NCBI RefSeq assembly: GCF_029891575.1
Contig: NZ_JARZHF010000012.1
Location: 1 to 64,000, forward strand
Direction: 5' to 3'
Origin: Salipaludibacillus daqingensis
Lineage (GTDB): Bacteria > Bacillota > Bacilli > Bacillales > Salisediminibacteriaceae
Length of the DNA stretch: 64,000 nt
Part shown: in pieces, positions 18,782 through 27,578 of the stretch
Numbering within the stretch: position 1 is the stretch's first letter
Layout: each line of letters opens with the position of its first letter
Notes under the pieces: model-generated
Told to the model about the DNA's origin: nothing
The model's input: only the letters and a program-made list of their open reading frames with translations
Databases searched by the model: none
Translations under genes and position numbers: made by a program

Positions 18782-19458
18782 GAAATCACACCTTTTCGTT
18801 TAATGCAGTCATATGAAGTATATGAAAGGAAGGCTTCTTATATTCTAGAAGATTAAAAGATAGATGACATGACGTATTAGAAAAGTTTGGAAGGAAGAGG
18901 ATAAGAGGGATCGGGATTAGTGATTTCTCACTCCTCTGAAAACGAAACTTATAAGATTGGCGATAGTGGATCGCATTAGTGACCATTATTTGCTCTATTC
19001 GTCGATTATGGGGCACTAATCATGATGATTACTTACCCTTGTTCGCTCTATTCGTCGATTATGGGGCACTAATCATGATGACTACTGTCCCTTGTTCGCT
19101 CTATCCAACGATTATGGGGCACTAATCATGATGACTACTGTCCCTTGTTCGCTCTATCGGTCGATTATGGGGCACTAATCATGATGACTACTGTCCCTTG
19201 TTCGCTCTATCCGTCGATTATGGGGCGCTAATGATAGTGGCTACTGACCCTTAATCGCTCTATTCTTCGATAATGGGGCGCTAATGATGGTGACTAGTGA
19301 CCCTTAATTCCTCTATCCTTCGATAATGGGTCACTAATCAAGGTGACTAATTAGACATTCCAACCGACTCCGTCACCCAATGTCCAGTAGCTTGACTTCA
19401 TCAAACAAATCAATAAATATATCTAACTCTGCCATGTAAATAAAATAAAAGAAAAGAA
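18782..19458. other. Intergenic region carrying the 53-bp repeats
   Basis: Apart from the repeat block this stretch holds only the promoter region of the DUF2564-like gene and unremarkable AT-rich DNA. A minus-strand open frame at 18786-19016 is formed partly by repeat sequence and has no start signal. Confidence 0.6.
18961..19350. repeat. Tandem repeat, 53-bp period, seven copies plus one partial
   Basis: Copies begin at 19003, 19056, 19109, 19162, 19215, 19268 and 19321, exactly 53 bases apart, each starting CGATTATGG or CGATAATGG. A shorter diverged unit starts at 18961. The three central copies are nearly identical while the outer ones differ at many positions, the pattern expected when unequal exchange homogenises the middle. 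No spacers separate the units. No convincing frame runs through the block. Confidence 0.92.
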
Positions 19459-19483
19459 CGGACAAAGTTAGTAACTTTGTCCG
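19459..19483 (-). terminator. ypsC terminator
   Basis: CGGACAAAGTT (19459-19469) pairs perfectly with AACTTTGTCCG (19473-19483); the minus strand continues TTCTTTTCTTTTATT. It lies 12 bases past the stop. Confidence 0.85.
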
Positions 19484-19494
19484 CTCTTCACAAA

Positions 19495-20631
19495 CTATTT
19501 ATTTCGAGGTCGTTTACCCCAGAATTGATAAAAATCTGTTTTTATATTTCCATTATACAATTTTCGTTTTTTCGTTGCTTTGGCACCATATAATTTCTCG
19601 AAGTGAGGGTGAGACGTGATAATATAAACGGACCACGTTTCTAATGGTCGAATTACTCGTCCTAATTGACGATACAATTCCTCAACGTAGTCTTTTTCTT
19701 TCATTCGTTCGCCGTATGGAGGATTACCTATGACCACACCATTTTCATCTTCCGTCGAAAAATCACTGACTTGAATCTGCTTAAATCGAAGCGCGTCGGG
19801 AAAACCTGCTTCAGTCGCATTATTTTGTGCTAATTCAATCATAGTATGATCCACATCTCCACCGATAATATACAACGGTTGATCATACTTCGCGACATCT
19901 TCTGCTTCTTCATGTACCTCATCGATCCATTTTTGGTCATACCAATTCCAACCTTCGAAAGCAAATGAACGGTTGATACCGGGAGCGATATTTTGACCTA
20001 TCATTGCTGCTTCAATTGGAATTGTCCCTGAACCACAAAATGGATCATAAAGTGGTTTGTCAGCATTCCAATTTGTCAGTTGGATCATTGCTGCTGCTAA
20101 AGTTTCTTTGAGAGGAGCCTCATTGTGCAAATATCGGTAGCCTCGTTTATGTAATCCAGCACCACTAGTATCAATTGTAAGGCTAGCAACATCTTTATGA
20201 AGTGCCACTTCGATTCGCTGAAATGCCCCTTTTTCTTCAAACCAGTCAATGTGATAGTTTTTCTTTAAACTTTCAACAACAGCTTTTTTCACAATCGCTT
20301 GGCAGTCAGATACACTAAATAATTTTGATTTTACCGATCGACCAATAACTGGAAATTCGGCATCTTTTGAAATGAAATCCGCCCATGGTAAAGCTTTTGT
20401 TTGTTCAAATAATTCTTCAAAACTTTCTGCACGGAATTCGCCAACAAGAATTTTTACCCGATCTGCTGTTCGAAGCCATAAGTTCACTCTTGCTATGGCT
20501 TGAAAATCAGCCTTAAAAATGACTTTCCCATTTTCAACAGTAACGTCTTTATAACCTAAGTTTTTAACTTCATTTGCAACAATCGATTCTAACCCCATCG
20601 CTGCTGTAGCAATTAATGTTACTTTACTCAT
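19495..20631 (-). CDS. ypsC: THUMP-domain 23S rRNA-type N-methyltransferase YpsC
   Basis: The protein has an N-terminal ferredoxin-like/THUMP RNA-binding region (to about residue 155) and a class I SAM methyltransferase domain. Motif I is DPFCGSGTIPIEAAMI and motif IV is VIGNPPYGERM, as in RlmL-type rRNA guanine N2-methyltransferases. B. subtilis YpsC is the orthologue by motif and by its place beside rnpB. I start at the second Met (20631) because the first ATG touches the AAAGGA site. The choice changes only four residues. Confidence 0.93.
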   Translation of the reverse strand: MSKVTLIATAAMGLESIVANEVKNLGYKDVTVENGKVIFKADFQAIARVNLWLRTADRVKILVGEFRAESFEELFEQTKALPWADFISKDAEFPVIGRSVKSKLFSVSDCQAIVKKAVVESLKKNYHIDWFEEKGAFQRIEVALHKDVASLTIDTSGAGLHKRGYRYLHNEAPLKETLAAAMIQLTNWNADKPLYDPFCGSGTIPIEAAMIGQNIAPGINRSFAFEGWNWYDQKWIDEVHEEAEDVAKYDQPLYIIGGDVDHTMIELAQNNATEAGFPDALRFKQIQVSDFSTEDENGVVIGNPPYGERMKEKDYVEELYRQLGRVIRPLETWSVYIITSHPHFEKLYGAKATKKRKLYNGNIKTDFYQFWGKRPRNK

Positions 20632-20694
20632 TTTATTACTCATTCCTTTCTAAACCCATTCATAGTATACAATATGTACATTCTAAAAGTAAAA

Positions 20695-20720
20695 GCTCCA
20701 CGATAATTACATCGTGGAGC
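20695..20720 (-). terminator. rnpB terminator
   Basis: GCTCCACGAT (20695-20704) pairs with ATCGTGGAGC (20711-20720), with TTTT following on the minus strand. Confidence 0.85.
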
Positions 20721-20742
20721 CGAACAATTCTTCATTAAAATG

Positions 20743-21149
20743 ACGCCATTTGTGTTTTGTAAGCCATGTTCTGTACCTCTTGTACTGCAAACGGGAGTCA
20801 TCCCTCGTACGGAGGTGGTAATCATCTGTCTACAGAATCATCTGTCCCTTGATCCGTTAAATTCCTTCTCAAGGGTGCCCCTACCTAATTTTGGGTTTCT
20901 CGCTCGTGGGGTTTACCTCGTTCCACTCTGTTTGTTTCCAAACAGACTCCGTCACTGTGGCACTTTCAAGGTCGTCTTACCATATTCTTACGAACGTAGG
21001 TAAGTTACCTGCCGTTAGCCTGTTAAACAGACTACCCTGACTTATGACTTCGTCAGGCACGAACACTACAATCATCTCAGATTGTGCGAGCATGGACTTT
21101 CCTCTACACCATAAATGATGCAGCGATTACCCAAACACAAATAGATGTC
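20743..21149 (-). ncRNA. rnpB: RNase P RNA, type B
   Basis: Read on the minus strand, the segment contains hallmark RNase P conserved blocks: GTAGAGGAAAGTCCATGCTC near the 5' end, GTGCCACAGTGACG in the middle, CGAGCGAGAAACCCAAA, and AGTACAAGAGGTACAGAACA plus TGGCTTACA near the 3' end. The ends pair to form P1 (ATTTGTGTT with AACACAAAT). The architecture is the Bacillus type B. RNase P RNA is the ribozyme that trims 5' leaders from pre-tRNAs. Its place between ypsC and gpsB matches B. subtilis. Ends are estimated from P1. Confidence 0.97.
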
Positions 21150-21193
21150 GTCTAAACAACATAATTTATCATACCACAACAATCATTAAATAA

Positions 21194-21601
21194 TCAATCG
21201 AGAAATTTTTCCAGTGACAATTGAATCGCCCGTTTCGCTAGATTGTCGGCTTCTTTATTACTTTTACTTGGAATCCATTTGATAAATACATAATCGAAAT
21301 CCTCTTGAATAATTGATAAAATTTCTTGTAATAATGGTTTAAATGTTGGGTTTTTCACATATTCTTTCTCTACTGCCTGAACAAGTACTTTTGAATCCGA
21401 GCGAATCGAAACTGTCGAAAACTGATGCTCTTTACAGACAAGCAACCCTTTAATGCAAGCATGAAATTCTGCCTCATGATTGGACATTTTTTTAAGAGGG
21501 AACAACTGTCGAATGACAGGATCCGTTCCTTTAATAAACACGCCAGCTCCTGATGGTCCTGGGTCGCCGGCGCTTCCGCCATCAATATACAATTCAATCA
21601 A
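21194..21601 (-). CDS. Reverse-transcriptase-like RNase HI family protein
   Basis: About 135 residues show an RNase H fold with all expected acids: YIDGGSAG (Asp in strand 1), NHEAEFHA (Glu), IRSDSKVLVQ (Asp), and NKEADNLAK (last Asp). It belongs to the short RNase HI-like group of B. subtilis YpdQ/YpeP, which may cut RNA in RNA-DNA hybrids. I prefer TTG 21601, 8 bases after AGGTGG; the in-frame GTG at 21613 overlaps that site. It follows gpsB by 18 bases on the same strand and is probably co-transcribed with it. Confidence 0.83.
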   Translation of the reverse strand: MIELYIDGGSAGDPGPSGAGVFIKGTDPVIRQLFPLKKMSNHEAEFHACIKGLLVCKEHQFSTVSIRSDSKVLVQAVEKEYVKNPTFKPLLQEILSIIQEDFDYVFIKWIPSKSNKEADNLAKRAIQLSLEKFLD

Positions 21602-21619
21602 TAGATGATCCACCTATCA

Positions 21620-21934
21620 TCAGTCGTACAATTTACTTCCGAAAACGTGTTTTTCTAAATTCGAAAGTCTACGAAGAATATCGTAGTTTGTATTTCCTGT
21701 TGATGGCTGTGTAGGTTGTTTACGTGTTTGTTCATTTAACGTCGTTGTTTCTTTCTTTAATCGCTCAGTTTCTTTTTCTAACCATTGTATCCGATTTTCA
21801 AAAGCTTCATAGTCTTTAATAATATCATCTAGAAATTGATCAACTTCATCTTGATTATATCCTCGCATGCTTGTTTTAAAATCTTTCTCATAAATCTCAT
21901 TTTTAGAAAGTTTAGACACTTGTTTTTTATCCAC
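21620..21934 (-). CDS. gpsB: Cell division protein GpsB
   Basis: The 104-residue GpsB has the DivIVA-like N-terminal lipid-binding region ([20 protein letters not shown] followed by [16 protein letters not shown]), a coiled coil, a Gln/Thr/Pro linker and a C-terminal trimerisation helix ([14 protein letters not shown]). It coordinates penicillin-binding protein 1 between side wall and septum. Translation starts at GTG with GAGGTG upstream. Neighbours ypsA and rnpB match B. subtilis order. Confidence 0.96.
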   Translation of the reverse strand: MDKKQVSKLSKNEIYEKDFKTSMRGYNQDEVDQFLDDIIKDYEAFENRIQWLEKETERLKKETTTLNEQTRKQPTQPSTGNTNYDILRRLSNLEKHVFGSKLYD

Positions 21935-21995
21935 TATTGTTCACCTCATATGTACATTCATTTATTCCTTATTTTTTCAGACAACTGCGTTCTTG

Positions 21996-22559
21996 TCAAT
22001 TCCATGTTTCGTCATCTAGCTGATCACGTATCATTTCTTCTAAGTCATCTGGTGTTAAATAAAAAATAGGGTAGGTCTTTTGATGTTGTTTTTTTAAAGC
22101 ATAATTTAGAAAAAACTTTGGAGTCCCTTCTGTTTCAGAATCATATAATACAAGGGAGGCGTCACTCTTTTCTACGATAAATTCATTTTTGGAACGTAAT
22201 TGAGCTGGATTATCGTATGGTCGTTTCGTTATGTAATCACGGTAATCACTGTGATCCCAAACAAATTCGTACAATGTTTTTACTGCTTCTTGAAATCGTT
22301 CATCTTGGTTATGAAATGGTGCTAAAGTAGCTACTTTTAAATCAGGATAACTTGACTTTAATTCAATTGCAGCTTCTGCAGCCCATAATTCAACTCCTGG
22401 TTGACCACTTGTGATAATCCACTTAATATCAAATTCTTCTTTTAATTGTGTTATTTTTTTCGATAAAGCTTTTTTTAAGAAAGGCAATTGGTCATGTTGT
22501 TCATTAAATATACCGATTTCATGTGGTTTATATCCAGTAATAGCAAGTACTTGATACAT
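21996..22559 (-). CDS. ypsA: YpsA family protein (DUF1273, SLOG fold)
   Basis: The 187-residue protein begins VLAITGYKPHEIGIF and contains WIITSGQPGVELWAAEAA, the glycine-containing nucleotide-binding loop of the DprA/LOG-like (SLOG) superfamily. SNEF-like RSKNEFIVEKSDASLVLYD and the EGTPKFFLNYA block are also typical. In B. subtilis and staphylococci YpsA influences cell division, in line with the linked gpsB. AAAGGAG precedes the ATG. Confidence 0.93.
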   Translation of the reverse strand: MYQVLAITGYKPHEIGIFNEQHDQLPFLKKALSKKITQLKEEFDIKWIITSGQPGVELWAAEAAIELKSSYPDLKVATLAPFHNQDERFQEAVKTLYEFVWDHSDYRDYITKRPYDNPAQLRSKNEFIVEKSDASLVLYDSETEGTPKFFLNYALKKQHQKTYPIFYLTPDDLEEMIRDQLDDETWN

Positions 22560-22658
22560 AAAATCATTGCTCCTTTCTTCATTATTTATATTAGCTTTCT
22601 TTTCATTTATGACAGCCTTGTCCTAATACTAACTTACTTTCATATTTATAAAGAAAGA

Positions 22659-22683
22659 GCGAATCAGCATCAAGCTGATTCGC
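22659..22683 (-). terminator. cotD terminator
   Basis: GCGAATCAGC (22659-22668) pairs perfectly with GCTGATTCGC (22674-22683); TCTTTCTTT follows on the minus strand. Confidence 0.8.
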
Positions 22684-22699
22684 TTCTACAGTCAAATTC

Positions 22700-23080
22700 C
22701 TAAAAAAATCCTCTTCTTGTACTTGCGCAAGGCTTATGATGGTGAGCTCCCATAACTTGACCTGGTCCTGGCTGGAATGCTCCTGCGACTTGACCTGGTG
22801 CTCCTGGTCCTGGTTGAAATGCTCCTGCGACCTGACCTGGTCCTCCTGGCCCTCGAAAATGTCGATTGAAAATACGATCTACTCTCGATTCCGTGTGTGG
22901 GTAACTGTGATGAAAGTCATATCGATGATTAATTACATTAGTCGTGTGACTTGGATGAACAACCGGTACTACATAATTACAATCTCTTTCACGCACAGCT
23001 TGCTGTGTCGGACATACTTGTGTTTGCAAAACTTGAGGTCTTGGTTTATGACAAGGACGTGGGTGGTGACAATTAAACAT
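22700..23080 (-). CDS. cotD: CotD-like spore coat protein with Gly-Pro-Gln repeats
   Basis: The 126-residue protein has the CotD N-terminus (CHHPRPCHKPRPQVLQTQVC), a central VVPVVHPSHTTNVINHRYDF block typical of CotD, and a C-terminal tandem repeat (GPGQVAGAFQPGPGAPGQVAGAF, truncated here to two units). High His, Cys and Pro content fits a crosslinked inner-coat protein. It lies just downstream of ypsA's locus as in B. subtilis. GAGGATATC precedes the ATG. Mother-cell expression (sigma K) is expected from the family; I cannot verify the promoter. Confidence 0.88.
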   Translation of the reverse strand: MFNCHHPRPCHKPRPQVLQTQVCPTQQAVRERDCNYVVPVVHPSHTTNVINHRYDFHHSYPHTESRVDRIFNRHFRGPGGPGQVAGAFQPGPGAPGQVAGAFQPGPGQVMGAHHHKPCASTRRGFF

Positions 23081-23159
23081 ATGATATCCTCCTTTTTTAT
23101 AGGTTCAATATCAACGTATGTTTCCACAGCCCGACATGTACTAGTGTAAAAACCTAATT

Positions 23160-23225
23160 TTACTGTAAAAGAACAAATGTACTACCAATTAGAACAAAAA
23201 ACATACAAACAAAAACTTTCGCCAT
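23160..23225 (-). CDS. Possible 21-residue hydrophobic miniprotein
   Basis: A 21-codon frame (MAKVFVCMFFVLIGSTFVLL plus Gln) starts at ATG 23225 with AAGGAGAGAGAG upstream and ends at TAA. It would be a single membrane helix. The start signal is good, but so short a frame can arise by chance. No function is proposed. Confidence 0.35.
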   Translation of the reverse strand: MAKVFVCMFFVLIGSTFVLLQ

Positions 23226-23535
23226 TTACTTTCTCTCTCTCCTTAAGCTTCTATAGCCATCTTTTTTTATCCCTACTAAAATTAATATAATGAATATTTA
23301 AGCAAATATCAATCATTTTTTTCCTAAATTCGTCATCATATGACATTAAATACTTTTTATCTCCAAGAAGTTGGTTAGAAAACAGGCGAAAAAGCTTGTA
23401 TCATGCGCTTCCCCGGGAAATATATGTACGTTTATTTCCATGATCTAAAGGGAAATAACTTAAAAATTATTCCAAGACTATTTTATTCAAACTAAATCAA
23501 ATATATAACCTTTCAACATCAAAAATCATCGTTCT
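23226..23535. other. Intergenic stretch upstream of the miniprotein frame
   Basis: About 310 bases of AT-rich DNA between the DnaQ-like gene end and the miniprotein. I see no gene, RNA or convincing hairpin. Confidence 0.5.
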
Positions 23536-24273
23536 TCATTTTTTAGCTGTTTTCTGCGCTTTCCAAAACTCATTCAAAGTGTATATGTTTCGGGATTCTA
23601 ACTCATGTATGAGGTTCTTAAAGATTTCTGCTGTCATAAACGCGTCATTGAGTGCGTGGTGCCGTGTCTTTTCTTCAATGCCAAAAAATTGAATTAACTC
23701 ATCTAAACTGTTTTTCTTTTTTGGATACAAGAAAGTAGCTATTTCATAAGAATCTACATAGGTAGGAGTATAATTAGGTAATCCCCATTTACGAGATATT
23801 TCCTTTAGAAAATTTACATCAAAACTTGCTGGGTGTGCCACTAATACCGTTCGCTTTGAAAATTCACAAAATTGAAGAAAACTATATGGAAATGGATTTC
23901 CTGACTTAATTTGAGAATGACTCAATCCTGTTAGGTCACACACAGTTGATGAAGGCATTTTCATAGGCGTAATCACTTCATAAAAACTTTCGGGAAATTG
24001 AATGTGTGTTTCATTGATTTTGATTGCCCCTATCGAAATGACTTCATCACCGACCTTCGGAAAGAACCCTGTCGTTTCCAAATCAAAAATAGTAAACGTC
24101 ACTTCACTCATTCGATTATTTCCTATGTCAAGGGGATCATTAGTACACTCGACCTGACGTTTAACTATGTCATACTGAGAGAAATTCTCTTTAATCCACA
24201 TGTTTTTATTATGATTAAACCGATGCCAATCATATAATAAGTATTTAAAAATTTGTAGTACGGATACTTGCAT
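23536..24273 (-). CDS. DnaQ-like 3'-5' exonuclease
   Basis: The C-terminal 190 residues form a DEDDh exonuclease: FTIFDLETTGFFPKVGDEVI (Asp and Glu of Exo I), VAHPASFDVNFLKE (Exo II Asp), and HHALNDAFMTAEIF (Exo III His and Asp). An extra N-terminal segment of about 55 residues (MWIKENFSQYDI) precedes it and is not recognised. The gene starts 2 bases after the DUF294 gene stop, so the two are co-translated. The same pairing of a cNMP/CBS/DUF294 protein with a PolC-epsilon-like exonuclease is known in many bacteria. The substrate is unknown. Confidence 0.9.
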   Translation of the reverse strand: MQVSVLQIFKYLLYDWHRFNHNKNMWIKENFSQYDIVKRQVECTNDPLDIGNNRMSEVTFTIFDLETTGFFPKVGDEVISIGAIKINETHIQFPESFYEVITPMKMPSSTVCDLTGLSHSQIKSGNPFPYSFLQFCEFSKRTVLVAHPASFDVNFLKEISRKWGLPNYTPTYVDSYEIATFLYPKKKNSLDELIQFFGIEEKTRHHALNDAFMTAEIFKNLIHELESRNIYTLNEFWKAQKTAKK

Positions 24274-24275
24274 CG

Positions 24276-26186
24276 TTATATTCCTCGATTCTTCGCAAAA
24301 CTCAGTTCACTCATTTGCTGAAGTCGTTTTGCTATAAATAGAGCTTCTTTTAACTGCTTTCTCTCTTCTTTTTCCAATGAAAGGGGCGCGATCATATTGG
24401 AAAGAGGTTCTTCATTTCTAAGTTGCGAAATATTTTCATTAATGCGGAAAAAATGTAAATAATCCATTGCCAGCTTCGCGTTTTTAACATCGCGGGGATG
24501 AAACACCTCAAGTTTTTCTAACTTATCAAGTCGAGCAAATGTACTCACTTCTTGGATCCCATACCGAATTGCAAATATTCTTACACCGTTGACGATTTGC
24601 ATTAATGCTGATTTTTTTATATCGATTTTTTTTTGTTTCCCTTTCACAGAAATACGCCCTAAAGGGTTAATCGGAACCCGAAAGCGAATCGTATCCTTCA
24701 TCAACATCGCATGGAGCATTTTTCCTTTTTTAACTGGGTCTGTAATCGAGTCACGGAGTTTCTCTGCTAACGTAAAGTCACCAAAAATCGGTCTGTAGTC
24801 AATGAAAATTGTGAAATCTCGGATCTCCTGGCTATCCGCTTGTTTGACCCACCTTTGAATTTCAACATTCCATTCATTGATTTCTCGGCACCACTTTCGC
24901 TCACGCGCCATGATTCCACCTGTGCATTCTGGAAATCCACAGTCCACAAGTCCTTCGTTCACTTTTGCAGCAAAACGATGAAAGAATTCTTCTACATCTA
25001 TTTTATTTGGAAGATGCTGATAGTTATCTAAAATTAGTCCATTATCTTGATCGGTACTAAACGCTTGTTCTTTTCGTCCTTGACTTCCCATCACAATAAA
25101 ACAGTAATTTACAGGTGGTTTTCCATAACCTTCTTTTTGCATATCTCTTAAGGCAAACTTAATTACTTTACGATGGATTTGATCATTGTAATTCGATATA
25201 AATTCACACACTTCAGATGGGTGAGTTCGTTCATTTAATAACGCTTCTGTAAATAAGAGAAAATCTCCGTTTTTTTTCGGGGCAAGTGCTGAAATTTGAG
25301 AGATATTTTTAGCATGCTGTAACCGATAAGACAGGTTTAAATATTTGGAATCCTGAAGTTGTAAAAAGGATTCTGCCATTAAAATCCCAACTACTTTTTC
25401 ACCCTTCATAACCGGAACTAAATCAATATAATCATCTTTAAAAAAGGTTAATACGTCATAACTAAATGCATGTTCTTGAATCGTTTGTGGTTCACTATCC
25501 ATCCATAATTGAACAGTTTTCTCTCCGTCTCCCTGAAGTAACCCACGAATAATATGTTGTTGCGTGATGACACCACGAAGTTCTTTATCACTATTAGTCA
25601 CTACAAGACCTGCTGTATTCCATTCTGTCATCATTCTGGCCGCATCTTCCAACGTCTTATTTTCATGAATTAGCCTTGCTCGTTCCATCATCGTATGAAC
25701 ACGAGTTCGAAACAATCCGATATTTTCACGGTCACTGACATTTCGCTCTTTTTTGATTTCATCGTAAAGCGATTTCATTCGTTCGCCTATACCTGTTAAA
25801 ATCACTTCTGAAAAAGCTTCATTTTCTGTCATAATTTTAAGGAATACACTTTTTTTAAATCTTACCGTTTCACAATTCTCCAAAGCTTGAACAGAAAAGT
25901 TCATCTGCCCCCCTGCAAGCAATATCATTAACCCAATTAAATCTCCAGGGTAATAAAACCTGACAGAAAATTGCTGACCATTATCTCTGTGAAGGACATT
26001 TTTGGCAAGTCCTTTTAACAGAAAAAAAACTTCTACTTCTTCATCTTCTTCATGAAAAACAAATTCATTCTCTTGAAAAGACTGTCGGTTTGAATCATTC
26101 ATCATCACATCAAATTGACTATCCGTCAACAAATCGAATGGGAATGATTTCCTTATGACAGCTTCATATGTTAATTGTTCAGACAT
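24276..26186 (-). CDS. cNMP-binding, CBS and DUF294 nucleotidyltransferase-like signalling protein
   Basis: The 636-residue protein has a cyclic-nucleotide-binding barrel (residues about 15-135, ENEFVFHEEDEEVEVFFLLKG), two CBS domains (about 165-280, WNTAGLVVTNSDKELRGVIT), a DUF294 nucleotidyltransferase core (about 340-480) with CFIVMGSQGRKEQAFSTDQD, and a C-terminal DUF294_C helical domain. The GS-x10-DxD pattern of the nucleotidyltransferase fold is intact (GSQGRKEQAFSTDQD). Members are called signal-transduction proteins related to GlnD, but the reaction is not known. GAGGAGGAATAG precedes the ATG. It forms an operon with the DnaQ-like exonuclease. Confidence 0.9.
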   Translation of the reverse strand: MSEQLTYEAVIRKSFPFDLLTDSQFDVMMNDSNRQSFQENEFVFHEEDEEVEVFFLLKGLAKNVLHRDNGQQFSVRFYYPGDLIGLMILLAGGQMNFSVQALENCETVRFKKSVFLKIMTENEAFSEVILTGIGERMKSLYDEIKKERNVSDRENIGLFRTRVHTMMERARLIHENKTLEDAARMMTEWNTAGLVVTNSDKELRGVITQQHIIRGLLQGDGEKTVQLWMDSEPQTIQEHAFSYDVLTFFKDDYIDLVPVMKGEKVVGILMAESFLQLQDSKYLNLSYRLQHAKNISQISALAPKKNGDFLLFTEALLNERTHPSEVCEFISNYNDQIHRKVIKFALRDMQKEGYGKPPVNYCFIVMGSQGRKEQAFSTDQDNGLILDNYQHLPNKIDVEEFFHRFAAKVNEGLVDCGFPECTGGIMARERKWCREINEWNVEIQRWVKQADSQEIRDFTIFIDYRPIFGDFTLAEKLRDSITDPVKKGKMLHAMLMKDTIRFRVPINPLGRISVKGKQKKIDIKKSALMQIVNGVRIFAIRYGIQEVSTFARLDKLEKLEVFHPRDVKNAKLAMDYLHFFRINENISQLRNEEPLSNMIAPLSLEKEERKQLKEALFIAKRLQQMSELSFAKNRGI

Positions 26187-26203
26187 CTATTCCTCCTCCT
26201 TTC

Positions 26204-27484
26204 TTATTTTCTAAATTTTTGTTCCAAACGATTTAAACGTTTGTTTAAATTTGCTTCTTGTCTTTTGCGAATAGTTTGTGTCATTCGTTTCGTTTTCTTT
26301 AACTGAGACGATGCTTCTTTCGCATAATAAATTGCCTTTTCCATATCTTTTTCGTAATGCTCAGCAAGTTTGGATAGTTCGATCCATGCTTCTAGTGGTG
26401 GAAATGTAGTTTGATGAAGAGAAGTTGATAATAGACGAATAGCTTCCTGTTTATTTCCTAATTTTTTATTCAATAGTCCAAGTCGGTAATAAGCTTGTGA
26501 AAAAGGCCGAGAAGATCGTTCTATAGATTGTTCATAATGATAAAAAGCCCATTCGTAGTTCCCAAGCTTTTCAAACCAATCTCCTATATAGTAATGTTCC
26601 ATTGACGTTGTGTTTCCATTACTAGAAAAAATGATTTTCATCGCTATTTGTTCATATAAATAAGCTAAAGAGCGGACATCTTGATCATTATGTTTAATAA
26701 TCCCGGCTAGATGATGAGGATCTTTTTCATGTAAATAATCAAAGTACAACAAAGGTGCTAAACTTCCTGGTGTATCATTCTCTCTTGATATGTGTAATTT
26801 TTCCTCTTCCACAATAGAAAGACGACATGATGGTAATTCATGTTTCCACAATCGCCTTGCACTATGTAGTAAATCAATATGCCCGAATTCAGGAAGTTTT
26901 GGTAATTCTTTACGAATGAATGCATGACGAGATTTCACTTGTGGCCAATCAAAAGATTTTCCGTTGTAAGTAACTAAATAATCATCTTCGGCAAAATCTT
27001 CTAGAAACCCTGAAAGAAAAGCAGCCTCGTTAGAAGGGCTCTCCAACAAGTGTTGGGTCACTTCTATTCCTTCCGCTTTTAGTCGGGCATATCCGATTAA
27101 AAAAATCACATTCCCAGCCCCAGTAGATAACCCGGTTGTTTCTGTATCAAAAAACAATAGCCTGTCGGTTGATTTTCCGTGAAAGGACAGGGGGTGTGTC
27201 GTTAAATCACTACTCCAAAAATCTTTTAATTTAGTCATAGAACGAAGGAGTGCCTTATCTCTTTTTTGATCATATGTATAGACGACTCTCTTACGGTAAG
27301 ATCGTTCGCCATCAAAATAAAACGGAACGAAACCTAGTTTTGAAAAGGAATCTTCAAGTGATAACGTTTCATGAGGAATCTCATCTGAAGAAGAATCTTT
27401 TTCTAACTCAGTAGATTCCTTTTTATCATTCGTTTCTGTTTGTAAATGCTTTTTCATGCGAATAAGCTTTGATTTGATACTCAT
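26204..27484 (-). CDS. mrfB: Exonuclease MrfB (YprB)
   Basis: MrfB is the 3'-5' exonuclease partner of MrfA in the mitomycin C repair pathway of B. subtilis. The RNase H-like fold shows FFDTETTGLSTGAGNVIFLI (Asp, Glu), LVTYNGKSFDWPQVKSRHAF (Asp) and IIKHNDQDVRSLAYL (late Asp). The C-terminal third carries TPR-like repeats (WAFYHYEQSIERSSRPFSQA). I start at Met 27484, 5 bases after AGGTGG. It lies 94 bases downstream of mrfA on the same strand. Confidence 0.93.
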   Translation of the reverse strand: MSIKSKLIRMKKHLQTETNDKKESTELEKDSSSDEIPHETLSLEDSFSKLGFVPFYFDGERSYRKRVVYTYDQKRDKALLRSMTKLKDFWSSDLTTHPLSFHGKSTDRLLFFDTETTGLSTGAGNVIFLIGYARLKAEGIEVTQHLLESPSNEAAFLSGFLEDFAEDDYLVTYNGKSFDWPQVKSRHAFIRKELPKLPEFGHIDLLHSARRLWKHELPSCRLSIVEEEKLHISRENDTPGSLAPLLYFDYLHEKDPHHLAGIIKHNDQDVRSLAYLYEQIAMKIIFSSNGNTTSMEHYYIGDWFEKLGNYEWAFYHYEQSIERSSRPFSQAYYRLGLLNKKLGNKQEAIRLLSTSLHQTTFPPLEAWIELSKLAEHYEKDMEKAIYYAKEASSQLKKTKRMTQTIRKRQEANLNKRLNRLEQKFRK

Positions 27485-27578
27485 TGTTACCACCTGCCTT
27501 CCTTCCCTTCTATTTTATCATAAAGGGTAAATCGTCTCACCGTAGTTGTCGTATTATTACCTTTTTAAGATGAAGGAT

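Noticed and set aside
18786-19016. Minus-strand protein of 76 residues.
   Set aside because: It lies partly in repeat DNA, lacks a ribosome site and has no recognisable composition.
18961-19350. CRISPR array.
   Set aside because: The 53-base units are directly adjacent with no unique spacers, and no cas genes are present.
20740-21003. Plus-strand 87-residue protein.
   Set aside because: It lies antisense to the RNase P RNA; the conserved RNA blocks explain the sequence.
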